A DNA stretch of 64,000 nucleotides from Aestuariibaculum suncheonense (GTDB taxonomy: Bacteria; Bacteroidota; Bacteroidia; Flavobacteriales; Flavobacteriaceae). Shown here in pieces: positions 8,617-17,472 of the stretch (the first letter of the stretch is position 1; the number at the start of each line of letters is the position of its first letter). The stretch is taken from contig NZ_JACVXC010000001.1 in assembly GCF_014596935.1 (NCBI RefSeq), positions 186,001 to 250,000 on the forward strand. The letters are read 5' to 3'. The translations under genes and the position numbers were made by a program. The notes under the pieces are model-generated. The model did no database searches. It was not told the origin of the DNA and was given only the letters and a program-made list of their open reading frames with translations.

Positions 8617-11364
8617 TTATAAGTTATTAATTACCCAAGACACATAGTACATAGACCCAATATAACCGGTTCCAAATGCGGTATAATATTCTTTACCGGT
8701 TAGGTTAGTCCCTCCAACTTTAAATTGCGATTTAAGGGCAGGAACTTTGTAGCTAATTTGAGCATCTAATACATGGAATTCAGGAACAACACCATCGCCG
8801 AAAGTAGCTTCCCAAAAGTAGTCGTCGCTAAAGCGGTAAGCTATATTGAAACCAAAATTCTTAAACAATTCGGTATTACCGAACGAGGCTTTAAATTTAT
8901 GTTCTGGTGTGTTGAAGTTGGTTACAAAGCTAGGGTATTTAGCCTGATCAAAATCGAGTTTTGCATAGGTGTAACTTCCGCTTAAGTCGAAGTTGCCAAA
9001 TATTTTTGTAGATAAACCAAGTGAAGCTCCGTAAGAATTAACATCAGCTTCAGAATTTGTATAGGTACCGTAAATTTGATAATCTCCGTTTAAGATGGCA
9101 TCTTCGGCTAATGCTTCACCGGCAGTTCCGTAAAGGGGAGATACGACTCTACCTTGTGAAATAAAATCTTTGTATTTATTGTAGTAGGCGCTAAAATCAA
9201 CAATTAAATGGCTGAATTTGCCTCTATACCCTATTTCGGCTGAAGTAACTTGCTCCGGCTTTATGATATCTGGATTTGCAACTTCTAAAATGGCTGTATT
9301 TCCTGTAGCTTCGGCAGTTAAGGCAGATGTTGCAGTATATGAATTTTCATAGCCAGCGCGTCCTGTTTGCGTTACTGTTGCTGGTTGTCCTAATAACTGT
9401 CCTGAAGTGCTAACGTCATAGCTTCTAGAATAGCGGTCTAAATTGTTAGGTGCAGAACCAACTAAAACATAAGCTCCCGTGTCAAGTCCGATAAACAAAT
9501 CCTGGGTTGTAGGGTTTCTAAAGCCTGTTTGAACAGAAGCTCTAACATTATGGTCTTTATTGATTGTTAAACCAGCTGAAAGTCTAGGAGAAAAGAAGCC
9601 ATCGAAAAATTCAGATTTATCGAAGCGTATTGATCCTGTTAGTTTTAATTCTAAAGCATCACTTAATTCTAAGTTTTTCTGAATTTGTGTATAAATTCCA
9701 AATTCAGAATAGTCAATTGTTCCGTCTTTATCGGTATAAATAGTTCCAAAGGAATTCAAGTTATACTTTCTGTAGGAACCACCAATTTGAATATCAGCCC
9801 AGTCAATTAAATCACTAAAGTTGTAATTTCCGTCGGCATGATAGTATTTTGAAGCATCCTGAAATCGTGAACCTGTTAAAATATCAGGATCGTTTATACT
9901 TTTATTAAATGCCGCTTTAAACTCAGGTGAACCAGGTTCAAAACGACCGGTTTCTGCGGCTGCTCTTGCAGCTGCATGAGCCTGATCTTCGGTAGCACCA
10001 CTTAAAGTAGCGCCTACAAAAGTAGTTATGTAGTCACCAAACCATTGTTCGTCACTTTTCCATGCCCTGTTAATTTGTATGGCTGTGGCAACCATATCGT
10101 AAGAATCACCGGCTTTATCGCCCACCATATAACCTCTTAAAAAGAAGTTGTTATTTTTTAATTCTATTTTGTGTTGTTGTTGAAAAAAGCCATCAATATA
10201 GTATCTGTTCGTTCCCTGGTATATGGTTGAACCTGTACCTACTTTCCCTTGATAAGATATTTCAAAATCGTTTTCAAACGGACGGTAGTATAACCCCCAG
10301 TCAGCTTTAACACTTTCAGCATTGTAATCAGTTAAATCGCTTTCATCGTACCCTGTTCTACTCACAGAAACATTTGGTACGATGCCAAGTCCGCCAGAAG
10401 CCGCTCGAATGTTGGTAGAAACGATATCACCATATACGTTTACGCCATTGTAATTTATATTATTCTCTCTCGTGCCTCCAACCATAGTTTTATCTTCAAT
10501 ACTGTTGGCTGCCCAATCCGTTCCTTTTAGGTAACCAAAGTTTATTTTTGCGGCAAATTTGTTACTAAATTTATGGGCGACACGAATTCCAAAGTCAGTA
10601 TACGGGTTATCTCCTGCTGCTTTTTGGGAGGTTAGACCTTGCTTGTAGTAGGCACTAATGCCCGGATGATCAAATGGATTTTTACTACGCATGAATAAAA
10701 TACCGTTAAAGGCATTGGCACCATAAAGTGCTGACGATGCTCCTGGCAGCAACTCAACGCTTTCAACATCGGTTTCAATCATACCCACCAAGTTTCCAAT
10801 TGGGAAGTTTAAAGCAGGCGTAGAATTATCCATACCGTCTACCAATTGCATAAAGCGGTTGTTGGCAAAAGTTGCAAATCCTCGGGTGTTAACCGATTTA
10901 AAGGTTAAACTGTTGGTGTTAACATCTACACCTTTTAGATTTTCCAGACCGTCGTAGAAATCGACAGCTGTTGTATTTTTTATGTCTCTTAATCCAAAGC
11001 GTTCTACGGTTACCGGAGACTCGAATATGCGTTCTGGTGTTCTGGATGCCGAAATAACGACTTCATCTAATGAGGTTCCTTCTTTTAAAATAAAGGTTAT
11101 ATTTTGTCCGTTTTTAGTAACTTCTACTGTAGCTGAATCAAAACCAACACTACTGGCCTTTACTTGAAAAGGCGGATTCATATTTACAGTTAAATTGAAA
11201 TTTCCATCAAAATCGCTTACAGTTCCTGTAGATGTTCCCAGAACAACTACATTGGCCCCTGGAACGGGCAGGTCATTGTCGTCTTTGACAATACCAGTTA
11301 TTGTTGTTTGCGCATAGGAGGCAAAACAGCATAAGAATACATAGAGCGGGAGGAATGTTTTCAT
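8617..11364 (-). CDS. TonB-dependent receptor
   Basis: Outer-membrane receptor of 915 residues. Signal peptide to about residue 18 (ASYAQ), carboxypeptidase-regulatory domain (TITGIVKDDNDLPVPGANVVV, about 20-110), plug domain with VVISASRTPERIFESPVTVERF and GLENLKGVDVNTNS (about 110-235), then a 22-strand-type beta barrel ending with an aromatic-rich C-terminus. It imports a ligand using TonB-ExbBD energy. The last gene product of the operon is a GDSL lipoprotein, suggesting uptake of an esterified compound. No SusD partner is present, so it is not a classical polysaccharide system. A loop near 9700-9735 carries an EF-hand-like DKDGTIDYSEF segment. Confidence 0.92.
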   Translation of the reverse strand: MKTFLPLYVFLCCFASYAQTTITGIVKDDNDLPVPGANVVVLGTSTGTVSDFDGNFNLTVNMNPPFQVKASSVGFDSATVEVTKNGQNITFILKEGTSLDEVVISASRTPERIFESPVTVERFGLRDIKNTTAVDFYDGLENLKGVDVNTNSLTFKSVNTRGFATFANNRFMQLVDGMDNSTPALNFPIGNLVGMIETDVESVELLPGASSALYGANAFNGILFMRSKNPFDHPGISAYYKQGLTSQKAAGDNPYTDFGIRVAHKFSNKFAAKINFGYLKGTDWAANSIEDKTMVGGTRENNINYNGVNVYGDIVSTNIRAASGGLGIVPNVSVSRTGYDESDLTDYNAESVKADWGLYYRPFENDFEISYQGKVGTGSTIYQGTNRYYIDGFFQQQHKIELKNNNFFLRGYMVGDKAGDSYDMVATAIQINRAWKSDEQWFGDYITTFVGATLSGATEDQAHAAARAAAETGRFEPGSPEFKAAFNKSINDPDILTGSRFQDASKYYHADGNYNFSDLIDWADIQIGGSYRKYNLNSFGTIYTDKDGTIDYSEFGIYTQIQKNLELSDALELKLTGSIRFDKSEFFDGFFSPRLSAGLTINKDHNVRASVQTGFRNPTTQDLFIGLDTGAYVLVGSAPNNLDRYSRSYDVSTSGQLLGQPATVTQTGRAGYENSYTATSALTAEATGNTAILEVANPDIIKPEQVTSAEIGYRGKFSHLIVDFSAYYNKYKDFISQGRVVSPLYGTAGEALAEDAILNGDYQIYGTYTNSEADVNSYGASLGLSTKIFGNFDLSGSYTYAKLDFDQAKYPSFVTNFNTPEHKFKASFGNTELFKNFGFNIAYRFSDDYFWEATFGDGVVPEFHVLDAQISYKVPALKSQFKVGGTNLTGKEYYTAFGTGYIGSMYYVSWVINNL

Positions 11365-11507
11365 TTAATAAATTAGTTAAATTTTAGTTTAGAATAACAC
11401 AAAACAGATTGCGTATTGATAAAAATATAAAAAATTATGCATGCATAGTATATTTTAGCAAAAAAAATGAATGAATTTTGTGTATTCTGAAATTTGAATA
11501 ATAAAAT

Positions 11508-11545
11508 AAAAGGCCAGGATTAAATTTAATCTTGGCCTTTTATTT
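11508..11545 (-). terminator. Terminator downstream of glmS
   Basis: Long inverted repeat: AAAAGGCCAGGATTAAA pairs with TTTAATCTTGGCCTTTT with a single G-T type mismatch and almost no loop. A T-run follows on the minus strand. It lies 20 bases past the glmS stop. Confidence 0.85.
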
Positions 11546-11565
11546 TATAAAGTTATGTTGATTAA

Positions 11566-13413
11566 TTATTCCACGGTAACTGACTTTGCCAGGTTACGAG
11601 GTTGATCAACATTTTTGCCTAATAAGACAGCTATATGATATGACAACAGCTGAAGCGGAATGGTTGTTAGTAATGGCGATAAGGATTCTAAAGTTTCTGG
11701 AACTTCAATCACATGATCTGCAAGTTCTCTAACTTGTTCGTCACCTTCGGTAACAATACCAATAATTTTTCCTTTTCTCGATTTGATCTCCTGAATGTTA
11801 CTTACCACTTTTTCGTAATGCCCTTTTTTCGTAGCGATAACAATAATTGGCATATTTTCATCAATTAAAGCAATCGGGCCGTGTTTCATTTCTGCAGCAG
11901 GATACCCTTCGGCATGAATATAGGAAATCTCTTTAAGTTTTAAAGCACCTTCCAAAGCTACCGGGAAATTGTATCCGCGCCCTAAATATAGACAGTTGCG
12001 AGAATCTTTATATAAATCGGCAATTTGTCTAATATGCGTATCAGCTTCTAATGATTTTTCTACCTTCTTAGGAATCATTTCTAACTCTAAAAGATGCTGA
12101 CGGAATTCTGAACTACTAATCGTTCCTTTTGCTCTGGCTAATCGTAAAGCCATAAGTGTTAAGACCGTAATTTGAGTCGTAAAGGCTTTCGTTGAAGCCA
12201 CACCTATTTCAGGTCCGGCATGTGTATAAGCACCAGCATGCGTTTCACGAGCAATAGATGATCCTACCACATTACAAACACCGAATACAAAGGCCCCTTT
12301 AGACTTTGCTAGTTTTATAGCGGCTAAGGTATCGGCTGTTTCACCAGATTGTGAAATAGCGATAACAATATCGTTCTCGTTAATTATTGGATTTCTGTAT
12401 CTGAACTCTGAAGCGTATTCTACTTCAACAGGAATTCTGGCTAAGTCTTCAAATATGTATTCGGCAACTAAACCAGCATGCCATGAGGTTCCGCAGGCTA
12501 CAATAATAATACGATTGGCATTAAGGAATTTTTTCATGTTGTCCTCAACACCAGCCATTTTAATGATGGCTTCGTTTCTTAAAAGACGACCACGATACGT
12601 ATCTGTGATAGCTTTTGGCTGTTCGTGAATTTCCTTTAACATGAAATGCTCGTAACCACCTTTTTCAATCTGTTCAAGATTTAATTTTAACTCTTGAATA
12701 TATGGGTCGACTAAAGAATCGTCTTTTATTTTTCTAACTTTTATCTCTCGATGAAGCCTGATAATGGCCATTTCTTCATCTTCCAGATAAATAGCATTTT
12801 TGGTATATTCTAAAAACGGAGAAGCATCACTGGCGATAAAGAATTCATCTTCACCAACGCCAACAGTTAACGGACTTCCCAAACGAGCGATAACAATTTC
12901 ATCTGGGTTATTTTGATCGAAAACGGCAATAGCATACGCCCCAATAACTTGGTTTAGTGCTATTTGAACAGCTTTGCCAAGTTTAACATTTTCTTGCTTT
13001 TGAATTTCTTCAATTAAGTTGATTAAAACTTCGGTATCGGTATCCGATTTAAAGGTGTAACCTCTGGAGATTAATTCTTTTTTAAGTGATTCGTAATTCT
13101 CGATAATTCCGTTATGGATAATCGCTAGGTTACCAGAGTTAGAAAGATGAGGGTGAGAGTTTACGTCGTTAGGTACGCCGTGGGTTGCCCAACGGGTATG
13201 ACCAATGCCTATATTTCCGTATTTATTATTCTCGTTTTCGCAACGTTCTTCAAGGTCAGATACTTTGCCTTTAGTTTTAGATATTTTTAGGTTTTCACCA
13301 TTATAAAGCGCTACACCGGCACTATCATATCCTCGATATTCAAGACGTTTAAGGCCTTCAATAATGATAGGATAGGCCTCGCGTTTACCTATATATCCTA
13401 CAATTCCACACAT
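11566..13413 (-). CDS. glmS: Glutamine-fructose-6-phosphate aminotransferase (isomerizing)
   Basis: Cytosolic enzyme, 615 residues, making glucosamine-6-phosphate from fructose-6-phosphate and glutamine for peptidoglycan and lipopolysaccharide. The N-terminal Ntn glutaminase starts MCGIVGYIGKREA with the nucleophilic Cys2. RLEYRGYDSAGVA, HTRWATHG and HNGIIENY follow. Two SIS domains (about 285-430 and 455-600) contain ACGTSWHAG, SQSGETADTLAA and the C-terminal LAKSVTVE. It starts eight bases after the DUF4270 gene, so it is read from that operon. No glmS ribozyme-like leader is seen. Confidence 0.98.
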   Translation of the reverse strand: MCGIVGYIGKREAYPIIIEGLKRLEYRGYDSAGVALYNGENLKISKTKGKVSDLEERCENENNKYGNIGIGHTRWATHGVPNDVNSHPHLSNSGNLAIIHNGIIENYESLKKELISRGYTFKSDTDTEVLINLIEEIQKQENVKLGKAVQIALNQVIGAYAIAVFDQNNPDEIVIARLGSPLTVGVGEDEFFIASDASPFLEYTKNAIYLEDEEMAIIRLHREIKVRKIKDDSLVDPYIQELKLNLEQIEKGGYEHFMLKEIHEQPKAITDTYRGRLLRNEAIIKMAGVEDNMKKFLNANRIIIVACGTSWHAGLVAEYIFEDLARIPVEVEYASEFRYRNPIINENDIVIAISQSGETADTLAAIKLAKSKGAFVFGVCNVVGSSIARETHAGAYTHAGPEIGVASTKAFTTQITVLTLMALRLARAKGTISSSEFRQHLLELEMIPKKVEKSLEADTHIRQIADLYKDSRNCLYLGRGYNFPVALEGALKLKEISYIHAEGYPAAEMKHGPIALIDENMPIIVIATKKGHYEKVVSNIQEIKSRKGKIIGIVTEGDEQVRELADHVIEVPETLESLSPLLTTIPLQLLSYHIAVLLGKNVDQPRNLAKSVTVE

Positions 13414-13421
13414 ATGTTTAG

Positions 13422-15155
13422 TTACTTTGGTTCTGTGAAAAATACTTCTAATTTCATTTTTACATCTTCGGAAACATTGTCGTTTGTTCCATGTAAAATA
13501 GTTCCTCTTGGTGTGATAATAGATGCAGCAGGGACGTTAGTCACTTCGTCGTTATCACTATTTAGGATTCTTGCATTAGAGGTTGAGTTTACGTTAGTCG
13601 ATAGAACTAAACCAACTTTTGTGTTTGTTGAGTCTCTTAATAAAATGTTATTTAGATGCTCAGTAATACGAATTTTGTATTTTGCTTGACCATTCTCGTC
13701 GTTTTCTCGACGTTGCCCTAAATGTACAATAACAGAATTGTAGGGATCTGCAGTGTTAGAAATTGGGTCTAAAGAATAATCTATTAAAGGAATGTTGTTT
13801 GCAATATCGTAAGCATAAATACGGTCATATTTGTGAAAATCTTCATCACCGCCAGTATTCATAGCTTCATCTTCATATATGATTAACTGTGCATCGTTAA
13901 TTAGACGTTTCAACAAGTAATTACCTCTTTCATCTTTTTTGTAAGTATACTCACCATTAACTTTCCCAAGAGGTATTCTGTGTTTATGTTTAAAAGCATC
14001 TAAAGTACTCATGGTTTCACCTTCGTAATCTGAAGTTCCTGCAAATAGGTCTACAATAGCCATAGAACCTTCAGTGCCTTTAAGATATAATTTTGAATCT
14101 CCTTCGGTTGAGTTGCCTTCCGGTAAAGTTACCAAATTGTAGTTATTGATAAATGTATTTAAACGTTTTCCGGAAAAACTTAAAGTATAAGTACTGTTCG
14201 ATGTGGTTGTAGTTGCATTGTCGCCAGTACCTGTTGTTGTTGAGTACGAGTAATATATGGTAATATTCGCATCTGAAGACCCCAAGTTTAACATTAACAT
14301 TTGACCATCAGTTCCAATCGCTTCAGCTTTAAAGTATAGCCCTCTGAAGTAATTTTGAAAAGCACTAGCGCTTGTTAAAACATCATTATCTTCTTGATTA
14401 ATGATGTTAGATTCCCAGAAATTGGTATTGTCCAATTTTACGCGAAATGCCGGTGCAATATTAGTGGTAGATGTTATTTCTCCATCTTCATCCTTTGTTT
14501 CTAAATTTATTCTTTTTGCACTAGGGGTAAACTCTTCAATTTTTAAAATAGTATCGGTTGTATACTTGTGGTCATCAAAATTAATGGTTGAAGACCCGTT
14601 CAATGCAAAATTATCGGTAACATTTATTTCGCCATCAGCTTTAGAATAATAATACTGAGCTTGACCAAGAGGCGCACTAGGATCGAAATCTCTTAAAAAA
14701 TATTCGTTTTTAAAAACAGTAAGCTTTATAGGTGCTTCGGCATTGCCGTATAGCGAATCTGAAATGGTATATTCATTTAAGCCTTCATCATCAAGTCCAG
14801 TAACTCTACTGTAGTACGGAATAGTAATAACTACTGAATCAATAACCGTATTATCACCAAAATTAGGGCTATACGTTGATGGGGTAACCTGTGTGATTAT
14901 ACTTGCCGTGGTTTGACCAAAAGCAGGATCGTTAAAAACACCGAGAAGGTTAGATGTTAAACCATCAATTTGTAACGAGTTTAATTTTTTATTGTAAGCT
15001 AGTATGGGTAAGGACTCTTTATTGGTTTGGAAATTCGTGTTGTCTTCTCCTAAAACATCACTATCAACTGAAGCAAAGTCTTTGTCGCAAGCCAGAAAAG
15101 AAGATATAACTACTGTACAAACTGCAAATTTAAGGGCGCTAATGGTCTTTTTCAT
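13422..15155 (-). CDS. DUF4270 domain lipoprotein
   Basis: 577-residue predicted lipoprotein. The signal peptide [20 protein letters not shown] ends in a lipobox with cysteine in FLACDKD. The body is beta-rich and low in charge, with [20 protein letters not shown]-type spacing and [18 protein letters not shown] near the N-terminus. This arrangement is typical of DUF4270, a Bacteroidota-specific surface family of unknown function. It lies between the glycogen-synthase-like gene (28 bases upstream) and glmS (8 bases downstream), an order that is conserved, as I recall, in many Flavobacteriaceae. That linkage hints at a cell-envelope or sugar role, but this is inference. Confidence 0.85.
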   Translation of the reverse strand: MKKTISALKFAVCTVVISSFLACDKDFASVDSDVLGEDNTNFQTNKESLPILAYNKKLNSLQIDGLTSNLLGVFNDPAFGQTTASIITQVTPSTYSPNFGDNTVIDSVVITIPYYSRVTGLDDEGLNEYTISDSLYGNAEAPIKLTVFKNEYFLRDFDPSAPLGQAQYYYSKADGEINVTDNFALNGSSTINFDDHKYTTDTILKIEEFTPSAKRINLETKDEDGEITSTTNIAPAFRVKLDNTNFWESNIINQEDNDVLTSASAFQNYFRGLYFKAEAIGTDGQMLMLNLGSSDANITIYYSYSTTTGTGDNATTTTSNSTYTLSFSGKRLNTFINNYNLVTLPEGNSTEGDSKLYLKGTEGSMAIVDLFAGTSDYEGETMSTLDAFKHKHRIPLGKVNGEYTYKKDERGNYLLKRLINDAQLIIYEDEAMNTGGDEDFHKYDRIYAYDIANNIPLIDYSLDPISNTADPYNSVIVHLGQRRENDENGQAKYKIRITEHLNNILLRDSTNTKVGLVLSTNVNSTSNARILNSDNDEVTNVPAASIITPRGTILHGTNDNVSEDVKMKLEVFFTEPK

Positions 15156-15183
15156 ATATAGTTTTGAAAGATATTTGGTTTAC

Positions 15184-15990
15184 TTATAACACGTGTTCAT
15201 TAAAAAATGTTGTGTAAGCCGTGCCAAATTCATCTTTTGGTTTGTATTCTAAAGTAGGTTTGTTTGATGCGTCTACATAAGCTTTTAAATCTTCAGGAAT
15301 TTCTTCAGATCCAATAATAAGCGCATCAGAATAATCAATCGCTACTTTCATTAAATTTACGTACGAAGGTTGTTCAAGAACTTTGATGGTGTCTTCGTTA
15401 ATATTGTCAAATTTAACTTTATTAACCATATCTTCATTTAATGAATTGTTAAAACTTTGGCTGTAAACCGAGGTTACAATCTTACTTTCATTAAATAACG
15501 GTTCATCTTTATAGTATTCTTTCAGGTATACTGGTAATAATGAAGCTAGCCAGCCGTGGACATGAATGATATCTGGAGACCAGTTTAGTTTTTTAACTGT
15601 TTCGATAACGCCTTTGGCAAAAAAGATAGCGCGCTCGTCGTTGTCTGGAAATAAGTTTCCATCTTCATCGGTTAGGGTTGCTTTTCTCTTGAAATATTCA
15701 TCGTTATCAATAAAATACACCTGAATGCGCTCTTTTGGTATCGAGGCTACTTTAATAATTAACGGCATATCTAAATCGTTAATCACTAAATTGATACCAG
15801 AAAGTCTTATAACTTCATGTAATTGATGTCTTCTTTCGTTAATGTTGCCGTATCGTGGCATAAAAATCCTTATTTGCCCACCTTGCTGATTGACTAATCT
15901 TGGTGCTTCAAAAGACATTGAAGAAATTTCGGTTTCCGGTAAATAAGGCACTACTTCAGATGATACATACAATATCCTCTTATCTTTCAT
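15184..15990 (-). CDS. Half-length glycogen/starch synthase-like protein (GT5 N-domain only)
   Basis: 268 residues, matching only the N-terminal Rossmann half of GT5 glycogen synthases (normally about 480). Seen: RILYVSSEVVPYLP at the start, GGQIRIFMPRYGNINERRH, and SPDIIHVHGWLASLLPVYLKE in the middle. The ADP-glucose motif KxGGL expected after the first strand is replaced by PETEISSMS, and the second GT-B domain carrying the catalytic glutamates is absent. It therefore probably cannot make glucan alone; a binding or regulatory role is possible. It heads the leftward operon with the DUF4270 gene and glmS and is divergent from panC. Confidence 0.8.
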   Translation of the reverse strand: MKDKRILYVSSEVVPYLPETEISSMSFEAPRLVNQQGGQIRIFMPRYGNINERRHQLHEVIRLSGINLVINDLDMPLIIKVASIPKERIQVYFIDNDEYFKRKATLTDEDGNLFPDNDERAIFFAKGVIETVKKLNWSPDIIHVHGWLASLLPVYLKEYYKDEPLFNESKIVTSVYSQSFNNSLNEDMVNKVKFDNINEDTIKVLEQPSYVNLMKVAIDYSDALIIGSEEIPEDLKAYVDASNKPTLEYKPKDEFGTAYTTFFNEHVL

Positions 15991-16212
15991 GTGTTTTTAT
16001 TTATTGCTTTATAAGTACTTAATATGTTAAACAGGGGCTAACCTAAATAACGTTTGTTTTAGTTTTTTTTAGTGGCCTAATGCAACAATAATGCGGTATT
16101 TCTGCAATTTTAGAAATACAATTTTCTTGTTTAAATAAGGCGTTGCTTTTTTTAATTCAAAATAAAAAACACGCAAAAGTACAAAAATTTATGCAGATTG
16201 CTTGTAAAATCT

Positions 16213-16220
16213 TAAGTTTG
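16213..16220 (+). promoter_or_regulatory. -7 element of the panC promoter
   Basis: TAAGTTTG matches TAnnTTTG exactly and stands 24 bases before the GTG proposed as the panC start. It lies inside the longer open frame that opens at 16143, which argues against that upstream ATG. Confidence 0.5.
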
Positions 16221-16244
16221 CACCCGCTAAATTTAAATAGAACT

Positions 16245-17096
16245 GTGGAAGTTTACTCAGAAAAACAACAAATTACGAAAGTATTAAGTGCTTTTAAAGA
16301 CCAAAAGTTAAGCATTGGTATGGTGCCAACTATGGGTGCGTTGCATCAAGGGCATTTGGCTTTGGTAGAAAAAGCATTGAAGGATAACGATAAGGTTGTT
16401 GTAAGTATTTTTGTGAATCCAACGCAGTTTGATAATAAAGACGATTTACAGAAATACCCTAGAACTTTAGAACGCGATGTGGAGTTGTTAACGGGGGTTA
16501 GTAAAGAGCATATTTTAGTTTATGCACCTTCTGTTGAAGATGTTTATGAAAGTAAACTGGAAGCCGAGCATTTCGATTACGACGGATTGGAGCATGAAAT
16601 GGAAGGTCGTTTCCGTGATGGGCATTTCGATGGTGTTGGAACTATTGTAAAGCGTTTATTTATAATTGTAAGACCAGATAACGCTTATTTTGGAGAGAAA
16701 GATTTTCAGCAGTTGCAAATTGTGAAGAAACTGGTTGAAAAGCATAATATACACGTGAATATTGTGGGTTGCGATATTTACAGAGAAGATTCTGGGTTGG
16801 CGATGAGTTCTCGAAACACACGATTAAAACCTGAATACCTTGAAGCAGCGCCATTTATTTACAAAACTTTAACAGTTGCTAAGGAGTATTTTGGTACAAA
16901 AAGTGCAGAAGAAGTAACTCAATGGGTTGAAAATGAGTTTAAAAGTCAGCAGTTGTTAGAATTGGAATATTTTATAATTGCCGATGTTGAAACTCTTAAA
17001 ACCGTAACAGAGAAAGAAAATAACAAACAATACAGAGCGTTTATTGCAGTATATGCAGATGATATTAGACTAATTGATAATATTGCTCTAAATTAA
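16245..17096 (+). CDS. panC: Pantoate-beta-alanine ligase
   Basis: Cytosolic pantothenate synthetase, 283 residues from the GTG at 16245: joins pantoate and beta-alanine with ATP. Motifs: [17 protein letters not shown] (ATP-binding HxGH), [25 protein letters not shown], and the KMSKS-like region [14 protein letters not shown]. The open frame continues upstream to an ATG at 16143, but that extra 34-residue leader has no family counterpart and spans a promoter-like element. The GTG start gives EVYSEKQQ, the normal PanC N-terminus. It is followed by panD, whose product supplies the beta-alanine. Confidence 0.95.
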   Translation: MEVYSEKQQITKVLSAFKDQKLSIGMVPTMGALHQGHLALVEKALKDNDKVVVSIFVNPTQFDNKDDLQKYPRTLERDVELLTGVSKEHILVYAPSVEDVYESKLEAEHFDYDGLEHEMEGRFRDGHFDGVGTIVKRLFIIVRPDNAYFGEKDFQQLQIVKKLVEKHNIHVNIVGCDIYREDSGLAMSSRNTRLKPEYLEAAPFIYKTLTVAKEYFGTKSAEEVTQWVENEFKSQQLLELEYFIIADVETLKTVTEKENNKQYRAFIAVYADDIRLIDNIALN

Positions 17097-17105
17097 TTAC
17101 CTTTG
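17074..17105 (+). promoter_or_regulatory. Internal promoter for panD
   Basis: TTG at 17074-17076, a 21-base spacer and TACCTTTG at 17098-17105 form a full match to the Bacteroidota consensus. The -7 box stands at the panC/panD junction, just after the panC stop and five bases before the panD ATG, implying a leaderless or nearly leaderless transcript. Confidence 0.6.
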
Positions 17106-17109
17106 CCAC

Positions 17110-17460
17110 ATGCAAATTCAAGTCGTAAAATCTAAAATTCACAGAGTTAAGTGTACCGGTGCGGAACTTAATTATATTGGTAGTATCACTATCGATGAAG
17201 ATTTAATGGAAGCTGCCAATATTATACAAGGCGAAAAAGTTCAAATTGTAAATAACGACAATGGTGAGCGTTTAGAAACGTATTGTATTCCAGGTCCTCG
17301 TAATAGTGGTGAAATTACTCTTAATGGAGCAGCAGCTCGTAAAGTCGCTGTTGGCGACACGTTAATTCTTATCACTTATGCTATTATGGATTACGAAGAA
17401 GCTAAGACTTTCAAGCCTTCTTTGGTCTTCCCAGATGAAGCAACAAACTTATTAAAATAA
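17110..17460 (+). CDS. panD: Aspartate 1-decarboxylase (pyruvoyl enzyme)
   Basis: 116-residue proenzyme that self-cleaves to a pyruvoyl enzyme converting aspartate to beta-alanine for pantothenate synthesis. The start [20 protein letters not shown] is typical. The self-cleavage site is Gly-Ser in YIGSITID (about residues 24-25). The conserved [11 protein letters not shown] and [19 protein letters not shown] motifs follow. It lies 13 bases after panC, which uses its product, and probably also has its own promoter. Confidence 0.97.
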   Translation: MQIQVVKSKIHRVKCTGAELNYIGSITIDEDLMEAANIIQGEKVQIVNNDNGERLETYCIPGPRNSGEITLNGAAARKVAVGDTLILITYAIMDYEEAKTFKPSLVFPDEATNLLK

Positions 17461-17472
17461 ATTTTCGATTAT

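Noticed and set aside
8617-11364. Polysaccharide utilization locus
   Set aside because: No SusD-like protein, glycoside hydrolase or sulfatase accompanies any of the receptors inside the window.
16213-16220. Riboswitch or ribozyme upstream of glmS or panC
   Set aside because: glmS follows the DUF4270 gene by eight bases with no leader, and the panC spacer shows only promoter-like sequence without conserved RNA structure.
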